The position numbers and the translations under genes were made by a program. The notes below the pieces were generated by a model. The model was not told where the DNA came from and searched no databases. It worked only from the letters and a program-made list of their open reading frames with translations. A stretch of 11,359 nucleotides of DNA from an uncultured Ruminococcus sp. (GTDB taxonomy: Bacteria; Bacillota; Clostridia; Oscillospirales; Ruminococcaceae), in the NCBI GenBank assembly GCA_910577575.1, contig CAJTOG010000062.1, positions 1 to 11,359 of the forward strand. Reading direction: 5' to 3'. Each line of letters starts with the position of its first letter. The stretch's first letter is position 1. Below, piece by piece: positions 1-7,585 of the stretch.

Positions 1-28
1 GCTTTTTTTGAAAAAGGAGTGAAAATTT

Positions 29-841
29 ATGGACTATATTGTAAAAAATAATAATATAATAATTCATCAGCCTGATTTTGAGCTTGATGAAACCCTTGAC
101 TGCGGTCAGGCTTTTCGCTGGAAAAAAATCAACAGTGATTTTCAGTGTACCTATACAGGTGATTTTTATAATAGTCATCTAACAATATCGAAAATTTCAG
201 ACGGTGAATTTATATTTCATGATACCACAGAAACTGATTTTCTTGATATATGGTCAAATTACTTTGATTTTGGCACAGATTACGGCGAACTTAAAAAACA
301 GTTTTCAGAGGATGAAACACTTGCAAAAGCCTGTAAATTTGCAGGCGGAATAAGACTTTTGCGTCAGAACAGCTGGGAATGCCTTATCAGCTTTATAATT
401 TCGCAGAATAATAATATTCCGCGAATCAAGGGAATTATAGAACGTTTATGCGAAAATTATGATGGGAGATTTCCTGATGCTTCTGAACTTGCAAAAGAAA
501 CTTCTGAAAGTCTTTCGTACCTGCGCAGTGGATTCAGAGCAAAATATATAAGTGATGCTGCTGATGCAGTAAATTCTGGAAGAGTGAATCTTTCTGAAAT
601 TTCTGAATTACCAATTGAAACCGCACGTACTTCACTTAAAACCATAAAGGGAGTAGGTCCGAAAGTTGCAGAATGTGTACTGCTTTTTGGTATGTACCGT
701 ACAGAAGCCTTCCCGATTGATGTATGGATAAGGCGTGTTCTTGCCGAATATTATCCGAATGGATTCCCAGAATATATAGTTGAAAATGCAGGCATTGCAC
801 AGCAGTATCTTTTTCACTATATAAGAAATAATCATGAATAA
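29..841 (+). CDS. ogg: 8-oxoguanine DNA glycosylase/AP lyase, OGG1 type (HhH-GPD superfamily)
   Basis: Predicted bifunctional base-excision repair enzyme that removes 8-oxoguanine from DNA and nicks the abasic site. The 270-residue product has the OGG layout: an N-terminal beta domain with the GQAFRW motif (residues 26-31), the family signature QNNNIPRI (126-133), then a helix-hairpin-helix IKGVGPKVAEC (206-216). Lys212 sits at the Schiff-base nucleophile position, and Asp231 in PIDVW is the second catalytic residue. No iron-sulfur cysteine cluster follows the HhH-GPD domain, which argues against an endonuclease III or MutY identity. Length is normal for bacterial OGG1-like proteins. The ATG at 29 follows AGGAG at 15-19 with a 9-base gap. 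The promoter lies outside the window, so any upstream operon partner is unseen. Its link to the next gene is only proximity (51 bases). Identity is firm; preference among oxidised purines cannot be read from the sequence. Confidence 0.93.
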   Translation: MDYIVKNNNIIIHQPDFELDETLDCGQAFRWKKINSDFQCTYTGDFYNSHLTISKISDGEFIFHDTTETDFLDIWSNYFDFGTDYGELKKQFSEDETLAKACKFAGGIRLLRQNSWECLISFIISQNNNIPRIKGIIERLCENYDGRFPDASELAKETSESLSYLRSGFRAKYISDAADAVNSGRVNLSEISELPIETARTSLKTIKGVGPKVAECVLLFGMYRTEAFPIDVWIRRVLAEYYPNGFPEYIVENAGIAQQYLFHYIRNNHE

Positions 842-892
842 AGCTCTTTGATTTGTCTATAATATCCATATATTGGATTAAGGAGTGCTATT

Positions 893-1147
893 ATGGTTAA
901 AGGTGTAAATAAGAAAATTATAGAAGTAAATAATCCCGACAGCATTTATTTTGAAAAAGCAGTTTTTTACCTCAGACCAAATGTGTATAAGCTGCCTGAA
1001 GAAATCTCGGAGAGAGAGATTGAAAGATATATTTCAAACTTGGGTCTTGAAGTAAATTGTAAAAAATCAAAAATAAAAATTGGCAGAATTATTATTTATT
1101 CCGCCGTTGTTTTAGTCATTCTGATGATTGCTGTTATTTTAATCTGA
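893..1147 (+). CDS. Small tail-anchored membrane protein, function unknown
   Basis: An 84-residue protein of no family I recognise. Residues 1-60 are hydrophilic and charged, rich in Lys and Glu, with a probable helix over about 36-50 (PEEISEREIERYISN). Residues 64-84 form one hydrophobic transmembrane segment (GRIIIYSAVVLVILMIAVILI) running to the last residue, preceded by Lys/Arg (KKSKIKIGR). By the positive-inside rule the N-terminal part should face the cytoplasm, giving a tail-anchored topology. The ATG follows AGGAG at 881-885 with 7 bases between. A TATAAT at 858-863 could be a -10 element, but no matching -35 is clear, so the gene may instead be read through from the glycosylase. It is the last intact + strand gene before a decayed region. 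The good ribosome binding site and coherent topology support a real gene; the role is unknown. Confidence 0.7.
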   Translation: MVKGVNKKIIEVNNPDSIYFEKAVFYLRPNVYKLPEEISEREIERYISNLGLEVNCKKSKIKIGRIIIYSAVVLVILMIAVILI

Positions 1148-1171
1148 ACATTTTCATTATCAAATTTTTAA

Positions 1172-1905
1172 TATCACAAGTTTTATCAAGGAAATTTACT
1201 CATTTCTTTTACAGATAATTTAATTTTTTCACCTTTCTATCGAAATGAAAAACCTGGCAAAAAAATGAATGTTCTTACAGTTATAATAGAAACTACACTT
1301 GATATTAAAGGAAACTGAATCATCAGGACAGATTAATTTAATAAATTATCATAAAGCTAAAATTAGTAAAATTCCTGACCTTACAAAAAAGCTGAACATG
1401 ATTTTGACATTGTAATTCAGGCATTTGCAGAAGAAAATTACAAATGAGAAACAGTTTATGAATCAAAAATTCTCAATGACAGAATAGACGTTATAAAACA
1501 TGTTGATATTCTTTAAAATATCAGTTTTGACATATGGATAGATAATTAGAATGAAAATAAAAAATATGTTATAAAAGTTGCAATAAACCTTAATGAAAGC
1601 TTCAAAAAAGACTTTTAAGTCATGACTTCTGAAATTAATACTTCCAAAGGTATTGTTACAGAATGAAAATCAATAATGAAATCAATCAGTAACAGTGATA
1701 ATACATCAGCCGTCAGACAGATTAATTTATTTATTAAAGACAAAGGAATCAACGTGAAGAATATGACGGCTGAAAATCTTGAAATACTGAAATAACTGAT
1801 TAATTTAACAAAATCATTTATATAAAAAGGGCAGTTTATTTTAACCGTGACGGACCAATTGAGGTTTATGATATGATAATAATAAGAAAAATATTTGCTG
1901 AATAA
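1172..1905 (+). pseudogene. Decayed coding sequence of unknown family (several stops and frame changes)
   Basis: No intact gene lies between 1148 and 1953, but protein-like frames can be followed. Frame A (about 1172-1318) gives text such as NLIFSPFYRNEKPGKKMNVL. It shifts near 1310 to a second frame (ETESSGQINLINYHK, SKIPDLTKK), then near the A-run at 1384-1390 to a third. The third frame runs about 1388-1820 and is broken only by in-frame stops at 1445 (TGA), 1514 (TAA), 1547 (TAG), 1616 (TAA), 1664 (TGA) and 1793 (TAA). Between them it reads as coherent protein (AEHDFDIVIQAFAEENYK, ETVYESKILNDRIDVIKH, AVRQINLFIKDKGINVKN). A last stretch in another frame (AVYFNRDGPIEVYDM) ends at TAA 1903-1905. 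All three stop codons occur, so one reassigned codon does not explain it. The family is not recognised. The longest ATG-initiated piece I followed (1676-1795, 39 codons) lacks a ribosome binding site and is probably not expressed. The decayed-gene reading is an inference from frame coherence. Confidence 0.5.
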
Positions 1906-1910
1906 AAATC

Positions 1911-1950
1911 AAATACTGCTGAATGTTTATGAAACAGCAGTATTTTTATT
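1911..1950. terminator. Hairpin terminator serving the - strand GGDEF gene (possibly bidirectional)
   Basis: A perfect 11-bp inverted repeat, AAATACTGCTG at 1911-1921 and CAGCAGTATTT at 1935-1945, encloses a 13-base loop. The + strand side continues into a T-rich tract (1941-1960). The - strand side continues into a shorter T run (complement of 1904-1908). It lies 9 bases beyond the stop codon of the - strand gene ending at 1954 and just after the last stop of the decayed + strand region, so it can stop transcription from both sides. Confidence 0.8.
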
Positions 1951-1953
1951 TTA

Positions 1954-3855
1954 TTATTTTTTTTCAGAACCGGCACGGGAATTCCTTTTCTTTTTCTTTA
2001 CTTTATACATAAGCTCATCAGCTTGCTTAATAATCTTATAGAGTGTATCTTCTTCACCTACTGTAGTAATATTGCTTCCGAGGCTTGCAGAAATTATGTA
2101 AGGTTTATTTATAATTTGATTGATGCGTTCAAGTTTGGCATTAAAACGTCTTTCAAGTGATTCAGCAGACGAATTAGAGGCATCACTATCAAATAAAACA
2201 AATTCATCACCGCCGAAACGTGCACATATATTATCAGGGTGACAACACTCCTTGATTACCCCTGCGAGACGCTGTATAGCAAAGTCGCCTTCATCATGAC
2301 CATAGTTGTCATTGATGAATTTAAGACCGTCCATATCAATAAAAGTAATCATGATTTTTTTGTTCTTCTTGACACAGTCTTTAAAAATTTCATCAGTGAA
2401 TTTGATAAATCCGTTTCTGTTGTAAATATCACAAAGCGGGTCAATTACATAAATCTTATTTAGTTCATCCATAGCCTTATTAATGTGTGAAAGCTTGCGA
2501 AGGTTTTCAATTGAATGGCTGACGTTCATTGAGAAAGTATGACACAGGAGACTGTTTATAGGAAAATCTCCGTTAGTGATTATATAGTATCCCAGAACTT
2601 TATTTCTGAAATGAAGCGGGAGATAATAACTGATATTTCCTCCGGTTTTAAGAGGAACAGGGGCTATATCACTTCCACGGAAAAATTCAATACTTTCAGT
2701 TTTTTCTTTAGTCCATACAAACGGAGCAGTCATACTTTCAAAGATACAGCAGCTTAATTCGGGATTATTATAAGTTTCCTGCCAATTGCTTATAAGACAG
2801 AGTGAAAATCTTTCACATTCAAGTTCTGAAACAAAATTTTTGATAACCTCAAAATGTTCGTCAGCTGTTTCAGTTTCGGCAAGTCTTGCTGCTAATATAT
2901 TTAATTTATGAACATTGCTGTTTGATTTTTCAATTTTATTGTAAGTAACTTTGCGATATTCGCTGAAATTGTCAGGAATCTGTATTTTACATCCGCAACT
3001 TTCAGTAAATACGCATGAAGCTTCAAGTTCCTTATGATTTGGTTTTTTACCGTCAAGTAAATCAAGAATAACACTGCACGCATAACTTCCCATCTGTGCA
3101 AGGGGACGCTTCACAGTTGTAAGTGCAGGACAAAAATTCTGTGCACTGTAGGTATAATCAAATCCAGTTACGATAACATCAAGCGGAATACAGAAACCAT
3201 ATTTTTCAAGTGTACTTACAGCAGTAAGAGCCATAGCGTCATTCGCACATATGAATGCATCAGGAAGAGGTAATCCGGATTTCATATATTCTTCAATAGC
3301 ATCATGTCCGTCGAATGTTCGGAATTCACCATAGTAGATACGGTTTTCATCGACGGTCAGATTATTTTCTGCCATAACATCACGGAAAGCCTGAAGTCTT
3401 TCAACAGCTTCAGGATTATACATAGGTCCGGATATATAATTGATAGTCTTTGCACCGTGTACCTGTATAACATGACGAACCATTTCACGCATAGCAATAG
3501 TATTATTGATGCTTATATTATAAAATTCGCTGAAATCATCACAATCAAAAACAACAGCGGGAATGCGTGATTTTTTTATTTTTTCAATAATACGGCTTCT
3601 TGCACTGGTATCATTGATAGTATTAGTCATAAGTATAGCGGCATCAAACTTTTCAAGATTTGCGAGGTCATAAATACTGTATTCGCCAATGTCATAAAGC
3701 CTGCTGTCAATCATACCGCCGAAAGCAGCAAAATATGAAACATTTATATTATTTCTCCGTGAAAATTCGTTTATACCGGTTATAATATTATTCTGATATT
3801 CTTCATCAAGACCGGCAACAAAAACAGCGATATTGATTATTTTTCCTAAATTCAT
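1954..3855 (-). CDS. Soluble LacI-type sensor / GAF-like / GGDEF diguanylate cyclase
   Basis: Predicted cytoplasmic diguanylate cyclase making c-di-GMP from two GTP under control of a ligand sensor. Residues about 5-290 resemble the LacI/GalR periplasmic-binding-protein-like domain (INIAVFVAGLDEEYQNNI at the start, PDAFICANDAMALTAV and VIVTGFDYT typical of LacI effector domains, LTTVKRP near the end). There is no helix-turn-helix in front and no signal peptide or membrane segment, so it should neither bind DNA as LacI does nor be exported. Residues about 310-455 form a GAF-like middle region, then a linker helix. The GGDEF domain starts at DPLCDIYNRNG (472-482); metal-ligand candidates are Asp507 and Asp509, and GGDEF at 548-552 is intact. 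The inhibitory RxxD site is replaced by HPDN (539-542), suggesting weak or no product inhibition. ATG follows AGGGAG (complement of 3863-3868). The ligand, perhaps a sugar, is unknown. Confidence 0.9.
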   Translation of the reverse strand: MNLGKIINIAVFVAGLDEEYQNNIITGINEFSRRNNINVSYFAAFGGMIDSRLYDIGEYSIYDLANLEKFDAAILMTNTINDTSARSRIIEKIKKSRIPAVVFDCDDFSEFYNISINNTIAMREMVRHVIQVHGAKTINYISGPMYNPEAVERLQAFRDVMAENNLTVDENRIYYGEFRTFDGHDAIEEYMKSGLPLPDAFICANDAMALTAVSTLEKYGFCIPLDVIVTGFDYTYSAQNFCPALTTVKRPLAQMGSYACSVILDLLDGKKPNHKELEASCVFTESCGCKIQIPDNFSEYRKVTYNKIEKSNSNVHKLNILAARLAETETADEHFEVIKNFVSELECERFSLCLISNWQETYNNPELSCCIFESMTAPFVWTKEKTESIEFFRGSDIAPVPLKTGGNISYYLPLHFRNKVLGYYIITNGDFPINSLLCHTFSMNVSHSIENLRKLSHINKAMDELNKIYVIDPLCDIYNRNGFIKFTDEIFKDCVKKNKKIMITFIDMDGLKFINDNYGHDEGDFAIQRLAGVIKECCHPDNICARFGGDEFVLFDSDASNSSAESLERRFNAKLERINQIINKPYIISASLGSNITTVGEEDTLYKIIKQADELMYKVKKKKRNSRAGSEKK

Positions 3856-3868
3856 TGTTATTCTCCCT

Positions 3869-4275
3869 ATTTATAAACAAATTTAAATATAACAGATTTT
3901 AACATATTAATTATATCAATTTTTATAAGAAAATAAAAGAGTTTTTTTGTATCTTTTAAAAATTCGTCATATTGCATATTTTAAAAACAAATTTTTGTGC
4001 ATTTAGACAACTTTATTACCATTTTTTCATAAATTGCATTAAGAACCTAAGTCTTACTTTAAAAATCAGACCCTCTTATGCGAACTCATTTCTATCAGCT
4101 TATTTATTTTCATTAACCCTTTAAAAAAAGACATGATTTTTGTTTTTACATTTTCGGGAGTTGTCTTATCTGATTATGTGTTTAAAAATTTAATCGTAAT
4201 TCATAAAAAATCTCATTTAAATTAAATATAGGTATAATAGTCAATCTTTAAAATACACCTTAGGATTGAGAAATA
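3869..4275. other. AT-rich intergenic stretch without a recognisable gene
   Basis: About 400 very AT-rich bases lie between the divergent GGDEF gene and the next decayed fragment. The promoter of the - strand GGDEF gene must lie within the first hundred or so bases, but I see no clean -35/-10 pair there. A TATAAT occurs on the + strand at 4233-4238 without a consensus -35. No RNA gene, strong hairpin, repeat array or reading frame longer than a few dozen codons was seen. Confidence 0.5.
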
Positions 4276-4458
4276 AATTATGAAGTAACTAAAGAAATAG
4301 CAGGATTTGCAAAAGAAACATCTATTTTTGATGAATAACTTGACACTAATTTTATAATTTATGTAACCCTTAATTCTGATTTTGATTCTGAAAAGACATA
4401 TTTATATATAAAAAACAAGTTGAATACAATCACAGGATATAAAATTATTTTATATTAA
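4276..4458 (+). pseudogene. Remnant of a short coding sequence, one internal stop
   Basis: A single + strand frame of 61 codons reads as plausible protein (YEVTKEIAGFAKETSIFDE, then a stop, then LDTNFIIYVTLNSDFDSEKT and TYLYIKNKLNTITGYKIIL). It is interrupted only by TAA at 4336-4338 and ends at TAA 4456-4458. There is no start codon or ribosome binding site in frame, and upstream codons contain further stops, so it looks like the tail of a lost gene. No family is recognised. Whether it derives from the same gene as the decayed region at 1172-1905 cannot be decided by eye. The low-complexity AT-rich composition makes a chance open frame possible, hence the modest confidence. Confidence 0.35.
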
Positions 4459-4483
4459 ATTATAAAATACATTCGCTTTTCAC

Positions 4484-4512
4484 TTGACATAATCCTTAAA
4501 ACAGACTATAAT
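4484..4512 (+). promoter_or_regulatory. Consensus sigma-A promoter for the UDP-sugar pyrophosphorylase
   Basis: TTGACA at 4484-4489 and TATAAT at 4507-4512 are both perfect consensus hexamers separated by exactly 17 bases. Transcription should start near 4519, giving a leader of about 25 bases with GGGAG at 4531-4535 before the ATG at 4544. No operator-like palindrome overlaps it and the leader is too short for a riboswitch, so expression is probably strong and constitutive. Confidence 0.85.
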
Positions 4513-4543
4513 AAATATATCAATTATAAAGGGAGTTTTTATT

Positions 4544-5776
4544 ATGACTTTTGAAAATGCAAAATGCTTTCTTGAAAAATACAATCAGAAACATCTGCTT
4601 GATTTCTACAATGAGTTAAGCACTTCCGAACAGTCTGAGCTTCTCGCACAGATTGAAAAACTGGATTTCTCTATACTCAAAAGCCTAAACACTGAAAATA
4701 AGGCTTCTGATAAAAAGGGAAAAATCGAACCACTTATTACTGCTGCAACTATAAATGATATTGCTAAAAACAGTAAGGAATACTATGAAATTGGTATTAA
4801 CGCTCTGAAATCAAATAAGATTGCTGCGGTTCTTCTTGCAGGCGGACAAGGTACACGTCTCGGATTTGATAAACCAAAAGGAATGTTTAATATTGGCATA
4901 ACAAAAAACCTCTATATTTTTGAATGCCTTATAAATAATCTCATGAAAATCGTCAAAACTTCCGGCAACTGGATTCCACTTCTGATTATGACCAGCGAAA
5001 AAAATAATGATGACACAGTTAATTTCTTTAAAGAAAATAACTTTTTCGGATATAATAATAACTATATTGATTTTTTTGTTCAAGATATGGCTCCGTCCGT
5101 TGATTTCAACGGCAAGATATATCTTGAAAGCAAATCAAGAATTTCATTATCTCCCAATGGAAACGGTGGCTGGTTCTCATCGATTATAAAATCAGGACTA
5201 CTTGAAAAACTTAAAACACAAGGCATTGAATGGCTTAATGTTTTTGCCGTTGACAATGTTCTTCAAAAAATTGCCGACCCCCAATTTATTGGTGCAGTTA
5301 TAAAATCAGGAAGTCAGTCAGGAAGCAAAGTTGTTGCAAAAGCCAATCCGGACGAACGTGTCGGAGCAATGTGCCTTGAAGACGGAAAACCATCAATTAT
5401 TGAATATTTTGAACTTACTAACGAAATGGCTCATCAGCGTCTTGAAGACGGTGAACTTGCTTATAAATTCGGTGTTACTCTCAATTATCTCTTTAGAATT
5501 GACAAACTTGAAGAAATAAACAATTCCAGACTTCCTCTGCATATAGTAAGGAAAAAAATACCATATATTGACAAAAATGGAAATTTCATAACTCCTAAAG
5601 AACCAAATGGTTATAAATTTGAAAAACTCATTCTTGATATGATTCATATGCACGAAAGCTGTCTTCCTTATGAAGTAATAAGAAACAAAGAGTTTGCTCC
5701 TGTCAAAAATGCAACCGGTGTTGACTCTATTGATACAGCAAGAGAACTTCTCAAAGAAAACGGTATAATTGTTTAA
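4544..5776 (+). CDS. UTP:sugar-1-phosphate uridylyltransferase, eukaryotic-type UDPGP family
   Basis: Predicted cytoplasmic enzyme joining UTP to a sugar-1-phosphate to give a UDP-sugar and pyrophosphate, supplying precursors for envelope or storage polysaccharides. The 410-residue product has a helical N-terminus (1-90) and the nucleotide-binding loop LAGGQGTRLG (98-107) followed by KPKG (110-113), the pattern of the UDPGP family (eukaryotic UDP-GlcNAc and UDP-glucose pyrophosphorylases) rather than bacterial GalU or GlmU. PNGNGGW (204-210) matches the family's uridine/sugar-binding loop, and VDN (236-238) carries a probable metal or phosphate-contacting Asp. Length is typical of bacterial UDPGP proteins and shorter than eukaryotic UAP1. 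ATG follows GGGAG with an 8-base gap behind a perfect promoter, and the gene appears monocistronic. Overall similarity leans to the UDP-GlcNAc pyrophosphorylase branch, but glucose-, galactose- and N-acetylhexosamine-1-phosphate all remain possible substrates. Confidence 0.87.
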   Translation: MTFENAKCFLEKYNQKHLLDFYNELSTSEQSELLAQIEKLDFSILKSLNTENKASDKKGKIEPLITAATINDIAKNSKEYYEIGINALKSNKIAAVLLAGGQGTRLGFDKPKGMFNIGITKNLYIFECLINNLMKIVKTSGNWIPLLIMTSEKNNDDTVNFFKENNFFGYNNNYIDFFVQDMAPSVDFNGKIYLESKSRISLSPNGNGGWFSSIIKSGLLEKLKTQGIEWLNVFAVDNVLQKIADPQFIGAVIKSGSQSGSKVVAKANPDERVGAMCLEDGKPSIIEYFELTNEMAHQRLEDGELAYKFGVTLNYLFRIDKLEEINNSRLPLHIVRKKIPYIDKNGNFITPKEPNGYKFEKLILDMIHMHESCLPYEVIRNKEFAPVKNATGVDSIDTARELLKENGIIV

Positions 5777-5803
5777 TAAATTATTATTTAAATGTTTTAA
5801 TAA

Positions 5804-5833
5804 AGCAGGCTTTTTTAACTTAGAAAGTCTGCT
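5804..5833 (+). terminator. Hairpin between the pyrophosphorylase and the ABC operon (weak terminator or leader structure)
   Basis: AGCAGGCTTT (5804-5813) pairs with AAAGTCTGCT (5824-5833) over 10 bp including one G-U wobble, with a 10-base loop. The T-run lies inside the stem and loop rather than after it, and only GAATTT follows, so termination on the + strand would be poor. It sits 28 bases after the pyrophosphorylase stop and 27 bases before the ABC start, so it may separate the units or act as a leader structure for the exporter operon. Confidence 0.45.
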
Positions 5834-5860
5834 GAATTTATGAAATAAGGTGATAATTAA

Positions 5861-7585
5861 ATGAAAAAACTTTTAGTATTTCTGAAAAACTATAAGAAAG
5901 AACTTATTTTTGGTCCTTTTTTCAAACTGCTTGAGGCAATTTTTGAACTGATAGTACCTGTGGTTATGGCAAAAATAATTGACAAGGGCATAGGAAACAA
6001 TGACAGTGGATATATTCTTAAAATGAGTGGAGTAATTGTGCTGCTTGGAATATGCGGACTCTGTTTCGCCCTTACCTGTCAATATCTTGCAGCAAAATGT
6101 GCATACGGTTTCGGTACTGAACTGAGAGAGGCACTTTATAAACATATAAATTCACTTTCTCACAACAGTGTTGATAAAATTGGTACTGCATCACTTGTAA
6201 ATAGACTCACAAATGATACAAATACAGTCCAAAACGGTGTTAATATGTTTATAAGACTTGCAGTACGTGCACCTTTTCTTGTAATCGGAGCTGCTGTTAT
6301 GGCTGTCATGATAGATTTGAAACTGTCACTTGTATTCTTTATAGCTGCTCCGCTGATTTCTGCTATAATCTTTTTCATCATGCGGAAAACTGTCCCTATG
6401 TACAAAAAAACACAGCAGAAACTTGACAGAGCAGCATTGCTTACACGTGAAAATATTGAAGGTACACGTGTTATACGTGCTTTTTCACGTCAGCAGGAAC
6501 AGATAAACGAATTTAATAAAGCTGTTGATGAAATTTCTGACTGTTCAATTTCAGTGGGAAAAATTTCAGCAATTCTGAATCCGGTTTCATTCATGATTAT
6601 GAATCTGGGTATTGTAGCAATAATCTGGTTTGGTGGTATACGTATTGATTCAGGAAGTCTCATGCAGGGCGAATTGATTGCATTTACTAACTATATGACC
6701 CAGATTCTGCTTGCACTTGTCGTAGTTGCTAACCTGATTGTAACCTTCACCAAAGCATTCGCTTCTGCAAACAGGGTAAGCGAGGTTTTTGAACTTGCTC
6801 CTGAAAAAAACGGCACTGAACATCCGGACAACTTCAGTGAAAATATTATTGAATTTAAAAATGTCTCTTTCAGATATGAGAGTGCCGGAGAAAATTCACT
6901 GCACAATATTTCATTTACACTCAAAAGAGGCGAAATGCTTGGAATTATAGGTGGCACGGGAAGCGGAAAATCTACCATAGCTTCACTTATCCCCTGTTTT
7001 TATCCCGCAACTGAAGGCGAAGTTATAGTATCAGGCAGAAACGTTAAAACTTATAATTTGGATTCACTCAGAAAAATAATCGGTATTGTACCGCAGAAAG
7101 CTGTACTTTTTTCAGGCACGCTCAGGGAAAATATGAAATGGAGAAATGAAAGTGCAACAGACGATGAAATAATATCCGCACTGAAAACTGCACAGGCATG
7201 GGAATTTGTTGAAAAAATGTCCGATGGACTTGATACATATATCGCACAGGGCGGACGTAATCTTTCAGGTGGTCAGAAACAGCGTATTTCAATTGCCCGT
7301 GCACTTGTGAACAATCCTGAAATTATTATTCTTGATGATTCAACAAGTGCTCTTGACTATGCAACCGATTTGAAACTTCGCAGAGCTTTACAGACGGATA
7401 TGAAAAACTCTACTGTAATCATGATTTCACAGCGTACTACTTCCCTTAAAGATGCCGATAAAATTATTGTTATGGATGACGGTAATTCTGTCGGAATCGG
7501 TACACATGACGAACTGTTGAAAACCTGCGAAGTTTATCATGAAATATACAGTTCGCAAATGAGCAAAAAGGAGGGAGAAAAATGA
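5861..7585 (+). CDS. ABC exporter half-transporter, degenerate-site subunit (LmrC/BmrC/TM287-like)
   Basis: First subunit of a predicted heterodimeric ATP-driven exporter of the multidrug type in the cytoplasmic membrane. The 574 residues comprise a type IV exporter membrane domain with six hydrophobic segments in about 1-310 and a nucleotide-binding domain from about 335. Walker A is GGTGSGKST (364-372) and the signature is canonical LSGGQ (468-472). The Walker B region ends in Asp (LDDSTSALD, Asp493) where the catalytic Glu is expected, and the switch His is Gln524 (ISQRTTS). These two changes mark the partner carrying the degenerate ATP site in heterodimeric exporters. The ATG at 5861 follows AAGGTGAT (5847-5854). 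The stop overlaps the next start as ATGA, indicating translational coupling and equal subunit dosage. The substrate cannot be told from the sequence; a drug, bile compound, peptide or lipid are all possible. Confidence 0.92.
   Translation: MKKLLVFLKNYKKELIFGPFFKLLEAIFELIVPVVMAKIIDKGIGNNDSGYILKMSGVIVLLGICGLCFALTCQYLAAKCAYGFGTELREALYKHINSLSHNSVDKIGTASLVNRLTNDTNTVQNGVNMFIRLAVRAPFLVIGAAVMAVMIDLKLSLVFFIAAPLISAIIFFIMRKTVPMYKKTQQKLDRAALLTRENIEGTRVIRAFSRQQEQINEFNKAVDEISDCSISVGKISAILNPVSFMIMNLGIVAIIWFGGIRIDSGSLMQGELIAFTNYMTQILLALVVVANLIVTFTKAFASANRVSEVFELAPEKNGTEHPDNFSENIIEFKNVSFRYESAGENSLHNISFTLKRGEMLGIIGGTGSGKSTIASLIPCFYPATEGEVIVSGRNVKTYNLDSLRKIIGIVPQKAVLFSGTLRENMKWRNESATDDEIISALKTAQAWEFVEKMSDGLDTYIAQGGRNLSGGQKQRISIARALVNNPEIIILDDSTSALDYATDLKLRRALQTDMKNSTVIMISQRTTSLKDADKIIVMDDGNSVGIGTHDELLKTCEVYHEIYSSQMSKKEGEK

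Noticed and set aside
1172..1905. Stop-codon reassignment or recoding as an explanation for the in-frame stops
   Set aside because: TGA, TAA and TAG all occur within the frame, frame shifts are also present, and the other genes in the window use normal stops.
3869..3960. A promoter for the - strand GGDEF gene using TATAAT or TTGATA in the complement
   Set aside because: The hexamers present cannot be paired with a partner at 16-18 bp spacing, so no specific promoter call is justified.
4067..4135. A 22-codon - strand peptide frame (MSFFKGLMKINKLIEMSSHKRV)
   Set aside because: No ribosome binding site or promoter is visible and short frames are expected by chance here.
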